Below are positions 43,763 through 52,114 of a stretch of 64,000 bases of DNA, one piece after another. Source of the stretch: Flammeovirgaceae bacterium UBA5585 (GTDB lineage Bacteria > Bacteroidota > Bacteroidia > Cytophagales > Cyclobacteriaceae); the NCBI GenBank assembly GCA_002425185.1, contig DILT01000018.1:119137-183136 (forward strand), written 5' to 3'. The translations under genes were made by a program, and so were the position numbers. Each line of letters starts with the position of its first letter. Within the stretch, counting starts at the first letter, position 1. The notes under the pieces were generated by a model. The model had not been told where the DNA came from, ran no database searches, and saw only the letters and a list, made by a program, of their open reading frames with translations.

Positions 43763-44590
43763 TTACCGAATCCTCCCAATCGCTTGCATATACTTTTCTT
43801 TTACTATCCTTCTTAAGCGTGTTGGCATAAGTCTTTTCATCATCCATATTTTGCGCGCTGCTTTGGGTAAGATAATGTAGAGCTCTCCGTTTCCGGCACG
43901 CACTAAAATTTCCTGTGCAATTTCGGCTGCCTCAAATCCTGAACGTTCAATGAAGGTTTGTGTAATTTTTTTAATCCGTTCACCACCGCGCACACCTTCA
44001 GCGATGTTTGTTTTGAAATATGAAGGCATAACGCATGACACGCGAATATTATCATCCATCAATTCGCCATACAGTGTCTCACTGATGGCGATTACGGCAG
44101 CCTTGGTCATGTTGTAGGCACCCATCTGTGGGGCGCAACTTACACCGGCAATGCTGGCAATATTCATGATCTGTCCGGATTGCTGTTTTTTAAAGGTGGG
44201 AATGAAGTGATGACAACCATACAAGACACCAAACTGATTAATCCGAACCATCCACTCCCAGTTATCAAGCGAATACTCTTCAAATTTTCCGCCATCGCCC
44301 ACACCGGCATTGTTCACGAGCAAATCGATACCTCCGGTTTGCTTTAAAAAATCATTGGCAACTGTTTTGTATGCTACTTTATCCGATACATCAAGCTGAA
44401 ACAAAATCGGGTTTCCGCCTGCTTGTTCAACTTCGTGATGTGTTTTCTTTAGCGCTTCGGTATTCACATCGCTGATCCCAATCGTCCAACCATCGGCTGC
44501 CAGATGAAGACTCAGGGCTTTACCTAAACCGGAAGCTGCACCGGTGATGAAGGCACGTTTGCGGGAGAATTGCTGGCTTAGTCTTAACAT
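43763..44590 (-). CDS. Short-chain dehydrogenase/reductase
   Basis: A 275-residue NAD(P)-dependent oxidoreductase. The cofactor motif TGAASGLGKAL, the NNAG motif (LLVNNAGVGDGG), catalytic Ser in NIASIAG and Tyr-x3-Lys in GAYNMTKAAV are intact. The C-terminal extension (~230-275, basic) is slightly unusual. It is the third gene of the operon with the APH-like kinase and acyl-CoA dehydrogenase and lies 40 bases after the kinase. It may reduce or oxidise the keto/hydroxy acyl-CoA processed by the other two. Confidence 0.88.
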   Translation of the reverse strand: MLRLSQQFSRKRAFITGAASGLGKALSLHLAADGWTIGISDVNTEALKKTHHEVEQAGGNPILFQLDVSDKVAYKTVANDFLKQTGGIDLLVNNAGVGDGGKFEEYSLDNWEWMVRINQFGVLYGCHHFIPTFKKQQSGQIMNIASIAGVSCAPQMGAYNMTKAAVIAISETLYGELMDDNIRVSCVMPSYFKTNIAEGVRGGERIKKITQTFIERSGFEAAEIAQEILVRAGNGELYIILPKAARKIWMMKRLMPTRLRRIVKEKYMQAIGRIR

Positions 44591-44630
44591 ATGTTCTTAA
44601 TTTCCGGTCTCCGGTAACCGGTTACCATTT

Positions 44631-45695
44631 TTATATTTTCTGAGTTTTTAGTGACTCAATACCTTGTTTAGCCAATGCCTTAATCACGTGGATCAGTCCG
44701 CCAAAGCGCGGATCTTTTGAAAATCCTTGTTTCCACCGGGCATAAATCTGCTGCGCGATTACTGCATTCTTGAATAATCCGAACACATAATAAAAATGAA
44801 TCCCCGAAACATCGCGGCCGCTTTTTTTGGCGTAACGATCAGCCACCTCTTGTCGTGTTAAATTTCCGGGTAATGCTGTAAGATTAAAACTTTGCAACAC
44901 CGGATTGTCACCGGCTTCACTCCAGTAGGCTAAACTTGCACCAAGGTCCATCAACGGATCACCCACGGTGGCCATCTCCCAATCGAGAACACCGATAATG
45001 TTACTCAGGTTATCGGGATCAAGAATAACATTATCGTATTTAAAATCGTTGTGAAGAAACGCAGGCGGTTGTGACGATGGTTGTTGTTGCTTCAGCCATT
45101 CAGCCAGTTGATTCATGTGGTCGATTGAATCCGTTTCGGCTGCATAGTAACGCTTAATCCAGCCTTCCACCTGTCGTTGCACATAGCCTTCCGGTTTACC
45201 GAGTTGATCCAATCCGGTTTTGTAAATATCAATAGCGTGAAGTTCCACCAGGGTATCCACCAGGGCTTCTGAAATGGATTTAAAAATTTCCGGTGAAAGC
45301 CTGAGTTGTTGTGCATGGCTGGCCCGCAGAATTATACCCTGCAACCGCTGCATGATGTAAAAGGGAGCGCCTATCACCGATTCATCTTCGCAATAGATAA
45401 TGGGTGATGGAATTTTACCGAAGTGCATCTTTAAACGTGTAAGCACCAAAAACTCACGCCCCATGTCGTGGGCAGATTTAATGTTCGCACCCAGTGGTGG
45501 CCTGCGTAAGATATATTCCTGTGTTGCTGTTTTTAGACAGAAGGTGAGGTTTGAATACCCACTTGGAAATTGTTTGATCTCCAGCACTTCACCAAAATGT
45601 GGTGCTATGCTCTTCAGATAAGTATTCAACTTGTGAATATCCGGCATCTCATGTTCACGCCCGGTAACGGGTTGGTCTGGTAACAGTTGTTCCAT
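44631..45695 (-). CDS. Phosphotransferase family protein (APH-like, ACAD10/11 kinase type)
   Basis: A 354-residue kinase with the aminoglycoside-phosphotransferase fold. Visible motifs: YILRRPPLGANIKSAHDMGR (ATP-binding part), Brenner motif FLHNDFKYDNVILD and VLDWEMATVGDPLMDLG metal-binding motif. It belongs to the subgroup that is fused or adjacent to acyl-CoA dehydrogenases and phosphorylates 4-hydroxyacyl-CoA. Its first base is shared with the stop region of the dehydrogenase (1-base overlap), indicating tight coupling. Confidence 0.9.
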   Translation of the reverse strand: MEQLLPDQPVTGREHEMPDIHKLNTYLKSIAPHFGEVLEIKQFPSGYSNLTFCLKTATQEYILRRPPLGANIKSAHDMGREFLVLTRLKMHFGKIPSPIIYCEDESVIGAPFYIMQRLQGIILRASHAQQLRLSPEIFKSISEALVDTLVELHAIDIYKTGLDQLGKPEGYVQRQVEGWIKRYYAAETDSIDHMNQLAEWLKQQQPSSQPPAFLHNDFKYDNVILDPDNLSNIIGVLDWEMATVGDPLMDLGASLAYWSEAGDNPVLQSFNLTALPGNLTRQEVADRYAKKSGRDVSGIHFYYVFGLFKNAVIAQQIYARWKQGFSKDPRFGGLIHVIKALAKQGIESLKTQKI

Positions 45696-46897
45696 TAAAA
45701 TTTCAATCCGTATTGTTTCAAAATACTTTTTGCCAGTGCTGTTTTGTGTACCTCATCGGGGCCATCGTAAATGCGCGCGGCCCGTTCGTGCCGGTACCAG
45801 AAGGAGAGGAGCGAGTCATCGGTGATGCCCAATGCGCCATGTACCTGTATGGCTTTGTCGAGCACATCCATCAATACATTCGCAACAAAAAATTTGATGG
45901 TAGAAATTTCCTCTTTTACGGCTTTAGCGCCCTGTGCTTCCATAGCGTGTGCTGTGTGCAACACCATCAGACGGGCTGCCGTTATGTTTGCGCGGCACTC
46001 GGCAATCCAATGTTGTATTACCTGCTGATGACCCAGCATCTTGTGTTCATCAAGTTGTCGTGTGGCGGCACGCTTGCACAACATATCGAATGCACGTTCG
46101 CAGATGCCGATCCACCGCATGCAGTGGTGTATGCGACCCGGACCAAGACGCGCCTGTGCCAAGGCAAAACCTTTGCCTTCATCGCCTACGCGGTTAGTGA
46201 TGGGCACCGTGCAGTTATTAAATTTCAATTCGGCATGACTGAGGTAATCTTCACCGGCATCGCCCATCACGGGTATGTTGCGAACGAATTCAACACCATC
46301 ATGTGGTAATGGCACGATAATCATACTGGCGCGCTCGTAGGGATTTTTGTTTTCAGAATCAGTCATCGCCATCACAATGGTAAATGCTGCGCCATCGGCA
46401 CTTGAAGTAAACCATTTGTGTCCGCTGATAGCATAGTTATCACCAACCCGTTTGGCTGTTGTACCCATGTTCACCGGATTTGATCCGGCAAATTCAGGTT
46501 CGGTCATGGCAAAGCATGAGCGAATTTCACCACGTTGCAACGGCTTTAGGTATTTTTCTTTTAATGCATCCGAAGCAAATTCATGCATCAACTCCATGTT
46601 ACCAATATCCGGAGCGTTGCAGTTGAATATATAATGACCCAGGGGTGATGTGCCCAGCACTTCACTTACTTGAGCAAACTCCACCAGGGTGAGTCCGATG
46701 CCTCCGTCTTTTTCTGTAAGATGAGGATTAAACAATCCTAAGGTTTTTGCTTTTGCACGAAGCGCTTGCAATCTCGGTAACGATTGGCGAAAGGGTTTTG
46801 TCAGGACATCCAGTTCAATTGGGTAGAGGTGTTCTTCCAGAAACTGTTTGTATTGTGGAATGAAATGTTTGGTTTTATCGGTTTGGAAAAAGTGCAT
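45695..46897 (-). CDS. Acyl-CoA dehydrogenase family protein
   Basis: A 400-residue flavoprotein. The middle region CFAMTEPEFAGSNPVNMGTT and the following GDNYAISGHKWFTSSADGAA are typical, as is VHGALGITDDSLLSFWYRHE near the C-terminus carrying the flavin-adenine contacts. The nearest group is the ACAD10/11-like branch, judged by its pairing with an APH-like kinase. In that branch the enzyme may catalyse phosphate elimination rather than classic dehydrogenation (inference). It is the first gene of the three-gene operon. Confidence 0.92.
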   Translation of the reverse strand: MHFFQTDKTKHFIPQYKQFLEEHLYPIELDVLTKPFRQSLPRLQALRAKAKTLGLFNPHLTEKDGGIGLTLVEFAQVSEVLGTSPLGHYIFNCNAPDIGNMELMHEFASDALKEKYLKPLQRGEIRSCFAMTEPEFAGSNPVNMGTTAKRVGDNYAISGHKWFTSSADGAAFTIVMAMTDSENKNPYERASMIIVPLPHDGVEFVRNIPVMGDAGEDYLSHAELKFNNCTVPITNRVGDEGKGFALAQARLGPGRIHHCMRWIGICERAFDMLCKRAATRQLDEHKMLGHQQVIQHWIAECRANITAARLMVLHTAHAMEAQGAKAVKEEISTIKFFVANVLMDVLDKAIQVHGALGITDDSLLSFWYRHERAARIYDGPDEVHKTALAKSILKQYGLKF

Positions 46898-46938
46898 GTG
46901 TATTTTAATGAGATGGAAAAGATAGTGAATTCGGGGAA

Positions 46939-46984
46939 AACCCCCTCCGTCCTTCGGACACCTCCCCCGAATCGGGGGAGGAAT
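46939..46984. repeat. GGGGGAG-type hairpin repeat
   Basis: CCCCCTCCGTCCTTCGGACACCTCCCCCGAATCGGGGGAGG contains two nested hairpins (GTCC-TTCG-GGAC and CCTCCCCC-GAAT-CGGGGGAGG; given as positions 46939-46984). It belongs to the same loose family as 43583-43730 and 59535-59803 and lies between divergent genes. Confidence 0.7.
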
Positions 46985-47018
46985 AGAAGGTTTGACAAAA
47001 AATCCTTTACTTCACCCC

Positions 47019-47408
47019 ATGAACCGTAAAACCTTTATCGCCACCGCGTCACTGCTCAGCGTGAGTGCTGTGGCCGCACCCGCAACGTTAATGCAAAAGT
47101 CAAAACTGCTGCACCAGGTATATTTCTGGTTAAAGAACCCACAATCCAAAGCTGATCGCGATAAGCTTATTGCCGGTATCCGCTCCTTACGTGCCATTGA
47201 AACCGTGCGTGAACTGCATATTGGTGTTCCTGCCTCAACGGAAAAGCGCGAGGTAGTCGACAACAGTTTTAGTGTGTCGGAACTGATTTTCTTTGACGAT
47301 GTGGAGGGCCAGAACACTTACCAGGAACACCCGATTCATAAAAAATTTGTTGAGGAATGTTCTTCGCTGTGGGTGAAGGTAGTTGTTTACGACTCATCCA
47401 TCTTGTGA
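47019..47408 (+). CDS. Exported Dabb (stress-responsive A/B barrel) protein
   Basis: A 129-residue protein with a signal peptide (MNRKTFIATASLLSVSAVAA; the N-R-K start is Tat-like without the twin arginine). The body KLLHQVYFWLKNPQSKADRD, then ETVRELHIGVPASTEKREVV and ELIFFDDVEGQNTYQEHPIH is a Dabb domain. Dabb proteins include cyclases and lyases; function here is unknown. The start at 47019 was chosen over 46992 for the signal peptide. Confidence 0.85.
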   Translation: MNRKTFIATASLLSVSAVAAPATLMQKSKLLHQVYFWLKNPQSKADRDKLIAGIRSLRAIETVRELHIGVPASTEKREVVDNSFSVSELIFFDDVEGQNTYQEHPIHKKFVEECSSLWVKVVVYDSSIL

Positions 47409-47499
47409 GGTTTATACCATTACGTTCCCTTTCTCCGGTTGTATAATATTTTACGAGCACCAGAATACTTTTTTGTTATTTTGTTGACTTGAGATTTAT

Positions 47500-48354
47500 T
47501 TGATTAAGGTGAACGAAGAGGAAATTAACAAGCTTACTGAATTATTGAACGAGCGCACCATGAAACTCATGGAACGCGAAAGTGAACTGGCTGATCGCTT
47601 TGAAGAGTTGGAGGCGCAGAAAGAGGAATTGACGGCTGCCGTGGAAGAGCTTATTGAAAAAAATAACCTGCTGGCCGAACGAAACCGGGAACTTGATCAG
47701 ATTTTATACCGTGCCTCGCACGATCTTGGTTCACCTGTAGCATCTATGGTTGGTGTCCTTAGCCTGTTGCAACGGGAGACTATTCCCGAAAATTTTAAAC
47801 CCTACTGTCTGTATTTTGAAAAGGCTATTAACCAAATGCAGGCTGTGGTCAAAACACTGATCCTATTGGGTCAGGCTACGTCTGAATCGCTAAACCCGGG
47901 CGTATTTAATGTTCAGGATGTAGTGGAAGATGAGATCAGTCAGTTGTCTTACCCGGGTAATTTTAGTCGAATTGACTTTAAAAAATTCTACACAGGCGGA
48001 ACGCAACTGTACACCGATGAGACACAGTTCCGCATCATCCTGAAATGCTTATTGGCGAATGCCGTTATTTTTCGTAATCCGGGCAGTGGATTGGTACGGG
48101 TAGACGTAGAAATTAAGCCTGCTCAACTGAACCTGCGGGTAACGGATGACGGGGAGGGTATTTCGGCCGAAACGGGCAAGCGTATTTTCGATATGTTTTA
48201 CCGCGGCTCCGAAAAATCAGTGGGCCTGGGTATGGGTCTTTTTATGGTGCGCAAGATTGTTGATCGCCTGCGCGGATCGTTGGCGTGGCAAAGTAGTGAA
48301 AGGGAAACTGTGTTTATGATTTCAATTCCAGTAGCTCCTGTTCCAGTTTCCTGA
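47500..48354 (+). CDS. Cytosolic histidine kinase with coiled-coil input
   Basis: A 284-residue kinase without membrane segments. The N-terminal 60 residues form a coiled coil (SELADRFEELEAQKEELTAA), followed by the phosphoacceptor His74 in ILYRASHDLGSPVASMVG, where the usual R/K-T/A-P motif reads GSP. The ATPase holds LLANAVIFRNP, DDGEGIS and GLGMGLFM. The start is TTG at 47500 or GTG at 47509. The 3' end overlaps the convergent gene by 41 bases. No response regulator is adjacent. Confidence 0.82.
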   Translation: MIKVNEEEINKLTELLNERTMKLMERESELADRFEELEAQKEELTAAVEELIEKNNLLAERNRELDQILYRASHDLGSPVASMVGVLSLLQRETIPENFKPYCLYFEKAINQMQAVVKTLILLGQATSESLNPGVFNVQDVVEDEISQLSYPGNFSRIDFKKFYTGGTQLYTDETQFRIILKCLLANAVIFRNPGSGLVRVDVEIKPAQLNLRVTDDGEGISAETGKRIFDMFYRGSEKSVGLGMGLFMVRKIVDRLRGSLAWQSSERETVFMISIPVAPVPVS

Positions 48355-48604
48355 TGTGAGCGAGATAATCGGTAAGCATAATATGCCTGCAGGTGTTTAT
48401 CTCTTGCAGATAAAGCGATTCACTTTCCAATGTGTTAAATTGATCGAGCAGTAAATGAAGTGATCCGGACAATTTCCGAACCACTTCATTTTCCAATCCC
48501 GCACATTCAAGCTTTTCAGAAGCGTTTAGTAACTCAACTTTTATACCTCGAATGGTTGACAAGATTTTTTCATGATTATCCCCAACATCAGGAAGGTTTT
48601 TCAT
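48314..48604 (-). CDS. Small coiled-coil protein, overlapping the kinase gene
   Basis: A 96-residue protein, mostly helical (LNASEKLECAGLENEVVRKL, YLAHIRKLEQELLELKS). No family is recognised. It overlaps the 3' end of the kinase gene convergently by 41 bases and lies 4 bases after the start-side neighbour 48609 on the same strand, so the two are likely co-transcribed. Similar small helical proteins can be Hpt-like, but no phosphoacceptor His context is evident. Confidence 0.55.
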   Translation of the reverse strand: MKNLPDVGDNHEKILSTIRGIKVELLNASEKLECAGLENEVVRKLSGSLHLLLDQFNTLESESLYLQEINTCRHIMLTDYLAHIRKLEQELLELKS

Positions 48605-48608
48605 GTTC

Positions 48609-49043
48609 TTAATTTAGAATAGCATCTTCCAGCGTGTCGGCATACCGGATGTCCATTTGCAGGTATTTACCGAGCGGGTGGTTGGCCTTTATTTTTTCAC
48701 GCCCGATCTTTACGCTTTGCTTGAAGACTTCATCCTGTGGTAATATTTTTCGGTGTGTTTTCAAGCCGAGCTCAAACATTTGTTCCTTCCATTCCACAAA
48801 ATACCATTCCATGGAGGGTTGGTGGAAAACAGTTAGTTTCCTTTTATCGAAAATGAGCTTTGTAATTTTTTTCTCTTTCACCAGATCGCCAATGGCAGCA
48901 AAAATTTCCTTGAACTGCTCAATTGGAATGTAGGAGGCAGCCGCCTCTACGATGGCAACTTCCGGATTTCCATTAACGGTTTTTACTACGGCATGTTTAA
49001 ATGTTCGGGTAATGGTCAATTCCTGCTTTTCTGTAAGATTCAT
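48609..49043 (-). CDS. STAS/SpoIIAA-like protein
   Basis: A 144-residue protein resembling the SpoIIAA-like (STAS-related) fold: VAIVEAAASYIPIEQFKEIF, LVKEKKITKLIFDKRKLTVF and HQPSMEWYFVEWKEQMFELG. The pattern with a central strand-helix, then a conserved WY pair is typical of the Bacteroidota STAS-like proteins encoded beside histidine kinases. A 9-bp inverted repeat lies just upstream at 49056-49087. Confidence 0.65.
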   Translation of the reverse strand: MNLTEKQELTITRTFKHAVVKTVNGNPEVAIVEAAASYIPIEQFKEIFAAIGDLVKEKKITKLIFDKRKLTVFHQPSMEWYFVEWKEQMFELGLKTHRKILPQDEVFKQSVKIGREKIKANHPLGKYLQMDIRYADTLEDAILN

Positions 49044-49055
49044 AATATCGTTTTA

Positions 49056-49087
49056 CGTTTTGGTACAGCATTAACATGACCAAAACG
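49056..49087. repeat. 9-bp perfect inverted repeat upstream of the STAS-like gene
   Basis: CGTTTTGGT (49056-49064) is exactly complementary to ACCAAAACG (49079-49087) over a 14-base loop. It lies 13-44 bases before the start of the STAS-like gene and just after the serpin stop, so it could be an operator or a weak terminator. Confidence 0.5.
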
Positions 49088-49134
49088 GTTTTGTTTAATG
49101 CGGTAGAAAATAAATCTGAAAGCAGCGCTTCGTG

Positions 49135-50352
49135 CTACAACGCACCCGGATCAGTCAACTGCCCGATAAATAAAATCACGCCACTGTGTTTTTCCCGGAT
49201 CATAAACAGGAAAGGCTTGTCAATTGTGATTTTAGTTGGCTTTGAAGGTGCAACACTGGTGAACTCCATTCCTATGGCCGTTGCTGCGGCAGCTTCTGAA
49301 CCCTCTTCATTAACTTCCAAAAACGATTGATGGATTACCCGACCCACCTGAATAGGAGGAGTTGGCCCCTCAAAAAGAAGTGGAAAGCCAACCATCAGCA
49401 TCCCCATTTGTGCGAGTGATGGCTTGAGATCATCCTTCCAGGTCATTTTAAACTTTGGTAGTTCAAGTTCTACACTGATGGAGTCTGCTGCATTAAGGGT
49501 GTTGTTGAACGTTTGAGCATTGATGGTTTCTGTTAAGTCTAGTATTCCTGAATACTCGTGCGGCATTAAAATCGTAAACCTGAACTGACTGTTTCCATAG
49601 GGTATATCCAGTAACTGAAAATCCGGTGTGGATTTGTATTTCATCGAAACACCTTTTGAAAACATCATGTCCACTTGTGCAGGAGCCCCGCTCAGGGTAG
49701 TGAAGGGTGCTTTCTTTGTTTTTGATTTATCAAACTGGTGTGTCCAGTCGCCTTTAAAGTAAATGACGTTCACCAGAAACATCACTTCATCCGACTTAAT
49801 TTGGTTAATCAGGTCTTTAATACGGTTGTTGGTTTTGCTCTCTAACCAACTATTGATGATGTCCTTTGAGGCCGGGTTGGCAAAGTCCAGATCCTTTACT
49901 ATCCCATCATAGTAGTTTTTAATTGTTGATGAGAATTGGGCATTAACGGTCAAATCATTTCTGTACCAAACCGAATTGGCCAAGCCGAAATTTATTTTCC
50001 TGTCCATGGATAACAGGAGTTTGGTCAAATCCCTGAATCCTTCATTCACTTCTTCAGCCGTATACTCCTTAAAGTCGATGGTATTAAGTATGCTTTGGCG
50101 CACCTCACCTTCGGCACCATTCAGCACCATACCAAGCGCCATGCTTACGCTGAGTGGCGAAATGAATGCATTGTCGGTTTCCGGTGTAGGCAGGTTCCTG
50201 AAAAGGTTAAAGGCGAAGTCGTTGGTACTCTTCGATACCTGTACCTCAGCTGCGGAAAGCGTCCGCAGGTTGGGCGGGTTATCGGGTGAAACACCGGCAT
50301 CCTGACAGGCGAATGCAATAATTAATGGAACAATCAGAACCAATCTTTTCAT
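49135..50352 (-). CDS. Lipoprotein serpin (serine/cysteine protease inhibitor)
   Basis: A 405-residue serpin with a lipoprotein leader (MKRLVLIVPLIIAFAC, lipid on Cys16). Family signatures: FAFNLFRNLPTPETDNAFIS, LVNVIYFKGDWTHQFDKSKT, and the C-terminal signature DKPFLFMIREKHSGVILFIG. The reactive-centre hinge EEGSEAAAATA is intact with small residues, indicating an inhibitory serpin; by counting, the scissile bond falls near FTSVAPSKP (P1 probably Thr or Phe, uncertain). It stands alone between the STAS-like gene and the MATE leader. Anchoring to an envelope membrane suggests protection against external proteases. Confidence 0.93.
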   Translation of the reverse strand: MKRLVLIVPLIIAFACQDAGVSPDNPPNLRTLSAAEVQVSKSTNDFAFNLFRNLPTPETDNAFISPLSVSMALGMVLNGAEGEVRQSILNTIDFKEYTAEEVNEGFRDLTKLLLSMDRKINFGLANSVWYRNDLTVNAQFSSTIKNYYDGIVKDLDFANPASKDIINSWLESKTNNRIKDLINQIKSDEVMFLVNVIYFKGDWTHQFDKSKTKKAPFTTLSGAPAQVDMMFSKGVSMKYKSTPDFQLLDIPYGNSQFRFTILMPHEYSGILDLTETINAQTFNNTLNAADSISVELELPKFKMTWKDDLKPSLAQMGMLMVGFPLLFEGPTPPIQVGRVIHQSFLEVNEEGSEAAAATAIGMEFTSVAPSKPTKITIDKPFLFMIREKHSGVILFIGQLTDPGAL

Positions 50353-50499
50353 CGGACTTGTGCGGTTAGGTATACATGCGCATCAATAGACCCTGTGTAA
50401 GCAATAAAAGTTGGAAAAATAATGCAGCGTACCGTAACCTTTTCTCCGCTTTTTCGTGATCTTTGCCATCGACCTTATAAGTCGCAGCCCTTTTTGCCT

Positions 50500-50592
50500 A
50501 TGAAGCTCATTATGCCCATCTTCTAAAATCCGTGCAGTATCCTGTCAGGAACTGTCATTGGATTTGATTTGGTTTCGCACCAAATCCTTTTT
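50500..50592 (+). promoter_or_regulatory. Candidate attenuator leader of the MATE gene
   Basis: A short reading frame at 50500-50526 encodes MKLIMPIF and stops 102 bases before the MATE start. A terminator-like hairpin follows: GATTTGGT (50566-50573) with ACCAAATC (50579-50586), loop TTCGC, then CTTTTT. The sequence AAATCC occurs both at the leader stop (50526-50531) and in the terminator (50582-50587) and could pair with GATTT in either arm, so ribosome position on the leader could decide readthrough. No confirmed promoter is visible upstream; this is a hypothesis. Confidence 0.4.
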
Positions 50593-50627
50593 GTGTTCCG
50601 TATTATTCATTCGTTAACTTCATAGGT

Positions 50628-52031
50628 ATGTCTTTTTTTACAAAAGCAATTTCACTATTTCGTTTATTCAAACAGGCCCTCAAAGGCGTGGAGCAAAACT
50701 ATACTTCCGGCAGTATCGATAAGGCCATCTTCATGTTGTCGATACCGATGATTCTGGAAATGTCGATGGAATCATTATTTGCCGTAGTGGATGCCTTTTA
50801 TGTTAGTCGCCTGGGGGTGGATGCGTTGGCTACGGTTAGCCTCACCGAATCGGTGCTCACACTTGTTTACTCACTTGCCATTGGATTGAGCATGGGCGCT
50901 ACTGCTATGGTGGCACGCAGGGTGGGCGAGGGTGATATTCCTGCGGCTGCAAAAGCCGGTGTGCAGGCCATTTACCTTGCAGTGGGAATTTCTATCGCCA
51001 TCAGCATTGTTGGATTATTTTTCTCAGAAAATATTTTGGGGCTTATGGGTGCATCCGAATCGGTTATAGCATCTGGCTCAGGCTATACCCGTTGGATGCT
51101 GGGCGGTAACATTACCGTTATGCTGATCTTTTTGATCAATGCCATTTTTCGCGGTGCCGGTGATGCTTCCCTGGCGATGCGTGTGCTTATACTATCCAAT
51201 GCATTGAATATCATTCTCGATCCGATTTTTATTTTCGGTTTCGGCCCGATACCCGCCTTTGGTGTTGAAGGTGCTGCCATTGCTACCACCATAGGTAGAG
51301 GCATTGGTGTACTTTATCAGATATCACATTTAATATATGGCAAGGGATTGATCAAAATTCATCGCCAGAATCTTCCGATTGATTTTGGTCTGATTGGGCG
51401 ATTGATAAAAGTCTCGGCAGGTGGAACGGGTCAGTTTATTATTGCCTCGGCAAGCTGGATTTTTCTGGTGCGCATTGTTTCAACCTTTGGTAGCGAAGCG
51501 CTGGCTGGTTATACCATTGCTATACGCGTAATTGTATTTGCCATTTTACCGGCCTGGGGTATGGCCAATGCAGCGGCAACATTAGTCGGGCAGAATTTGG
51601 GGGCCGGACAACCGGAGCGGGCTGAGCAATCGGTGTGGCGTACCGGGTTTTTCAACATGTTGTTTATGGCGTTTATCACGGTAACGTTTATGACGCTCGC
51701 CAAACCAATCGTTGAATTGTTCACCACCGAGGCTGTAGTGCTTGCCAATGCAACACAGTGTTTACAGATTGTGGCAATAGGGTACATCTTTTATGCGTAC
51801 GGTATGGTGGTAGCGCAATCGTTTAATGGTGCCGGTGATACACGCACGCCCACCATTCTAAATTTCTTTGCCTTCTGGATGTTTCAGATTCCGCTGGCAT
51901 ATGTGTTGGCAATAATACTTAACATGGGCCCGAAAGGTGTGTATGTGGCTATTGTTGTAGCCGAGTCGGCACTGGCGGTGGTGGGTATACTCATTTTCAG
52001 AAGAGGCAAGTGGAAGACGGTGAAGATTTAG
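50628..52031 (+). CDS. MATE family efflux transporter
   Basis: A 467-residue cation- or proton-driven exporter with about 12 transmembrane segments. MATE signatures: SIPMILEMSMESLFAVVDAF, GAGDASLAMRVLILSNALNI, GWGMANAAATLVGQNLGAG-like LPAWGMANAAATLVGQNLGA and GAGDTRTPTILNFFAFWM. Substrate is unknown (drugs, organic cations or secondary metabolites). Upstream lies a putative attenuator leader at 50500-50592. The gene converges with 52115 across a hairpin-rich repeat. Confidence 0.95.
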   Translation: MSFFTKAISLFRLFKQALKGVEQNYTSGSIDKAIFMLSIPMILEMSMESLFAVVDAFYVSRLGVDALATVSLTESVLTLVYSLAIGLSMGATAMVARRVGEGDIPAAAKAGVQAIYLAVGISIAISIVGLFFSENILGLMGASESVIASGSGYTRWMLGGNITVMLIFLINAIFRGAGDASLAMRVLILSNALNIILDPIFIFGFGPIPAFGVEGAAIATTIGRGIGVLYQISHLIYGKGLIKIHRQNLPIDFGLIGRLIKVSAGGTGQFIIASASWIFLVRIVSTFGSEALAGYTIAIRVIVFAILPAWGMANAAATLVGQNLGAGQPERAEQSVWRTGFFNMLFMAFITVTFMTLAKPIVELFTTEAVVLANATQCLQIVAIGYIFYAYGMVVAQSFNGAGDTRTPTILNFFAFWMFQIPLAYVLAIILNMGPKGVYVAIVVAESALAVVGILIFRRGKWKTVKI

Positions 52032-52034
52032 AGT

Positions 52035-52114
52035 GTTCGTTGTTGGTTGTTCGTTGTTGGTTATTTGTTATCGTTCTCAAACGAACAACTAACAACGAAT
52101 AACAAACAACCAAC
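52035..52114. repeat. Intergenic imperfect inverted repeat of the GTTCGTTG/CAACGAAC family
   Basis: Words GTTCGTTGTTGGTTGTTCG on the left face ACGAACAACTAACAACG and AACAAACAACCAAC on the right, forming a long imperfect hairpin between convergent genes. The words match the perfect repeat at 18534-18597, showing at least two copies of one family in the window. Confidence 0.75.

Noticed and set aside
44631..45695. Aminoglycoside resistance kinase
   Set aside because: The fold is APH-like but the operon context (acyl-CoA dehydrogenase, SDR) points to acyl-CoA metabolism.
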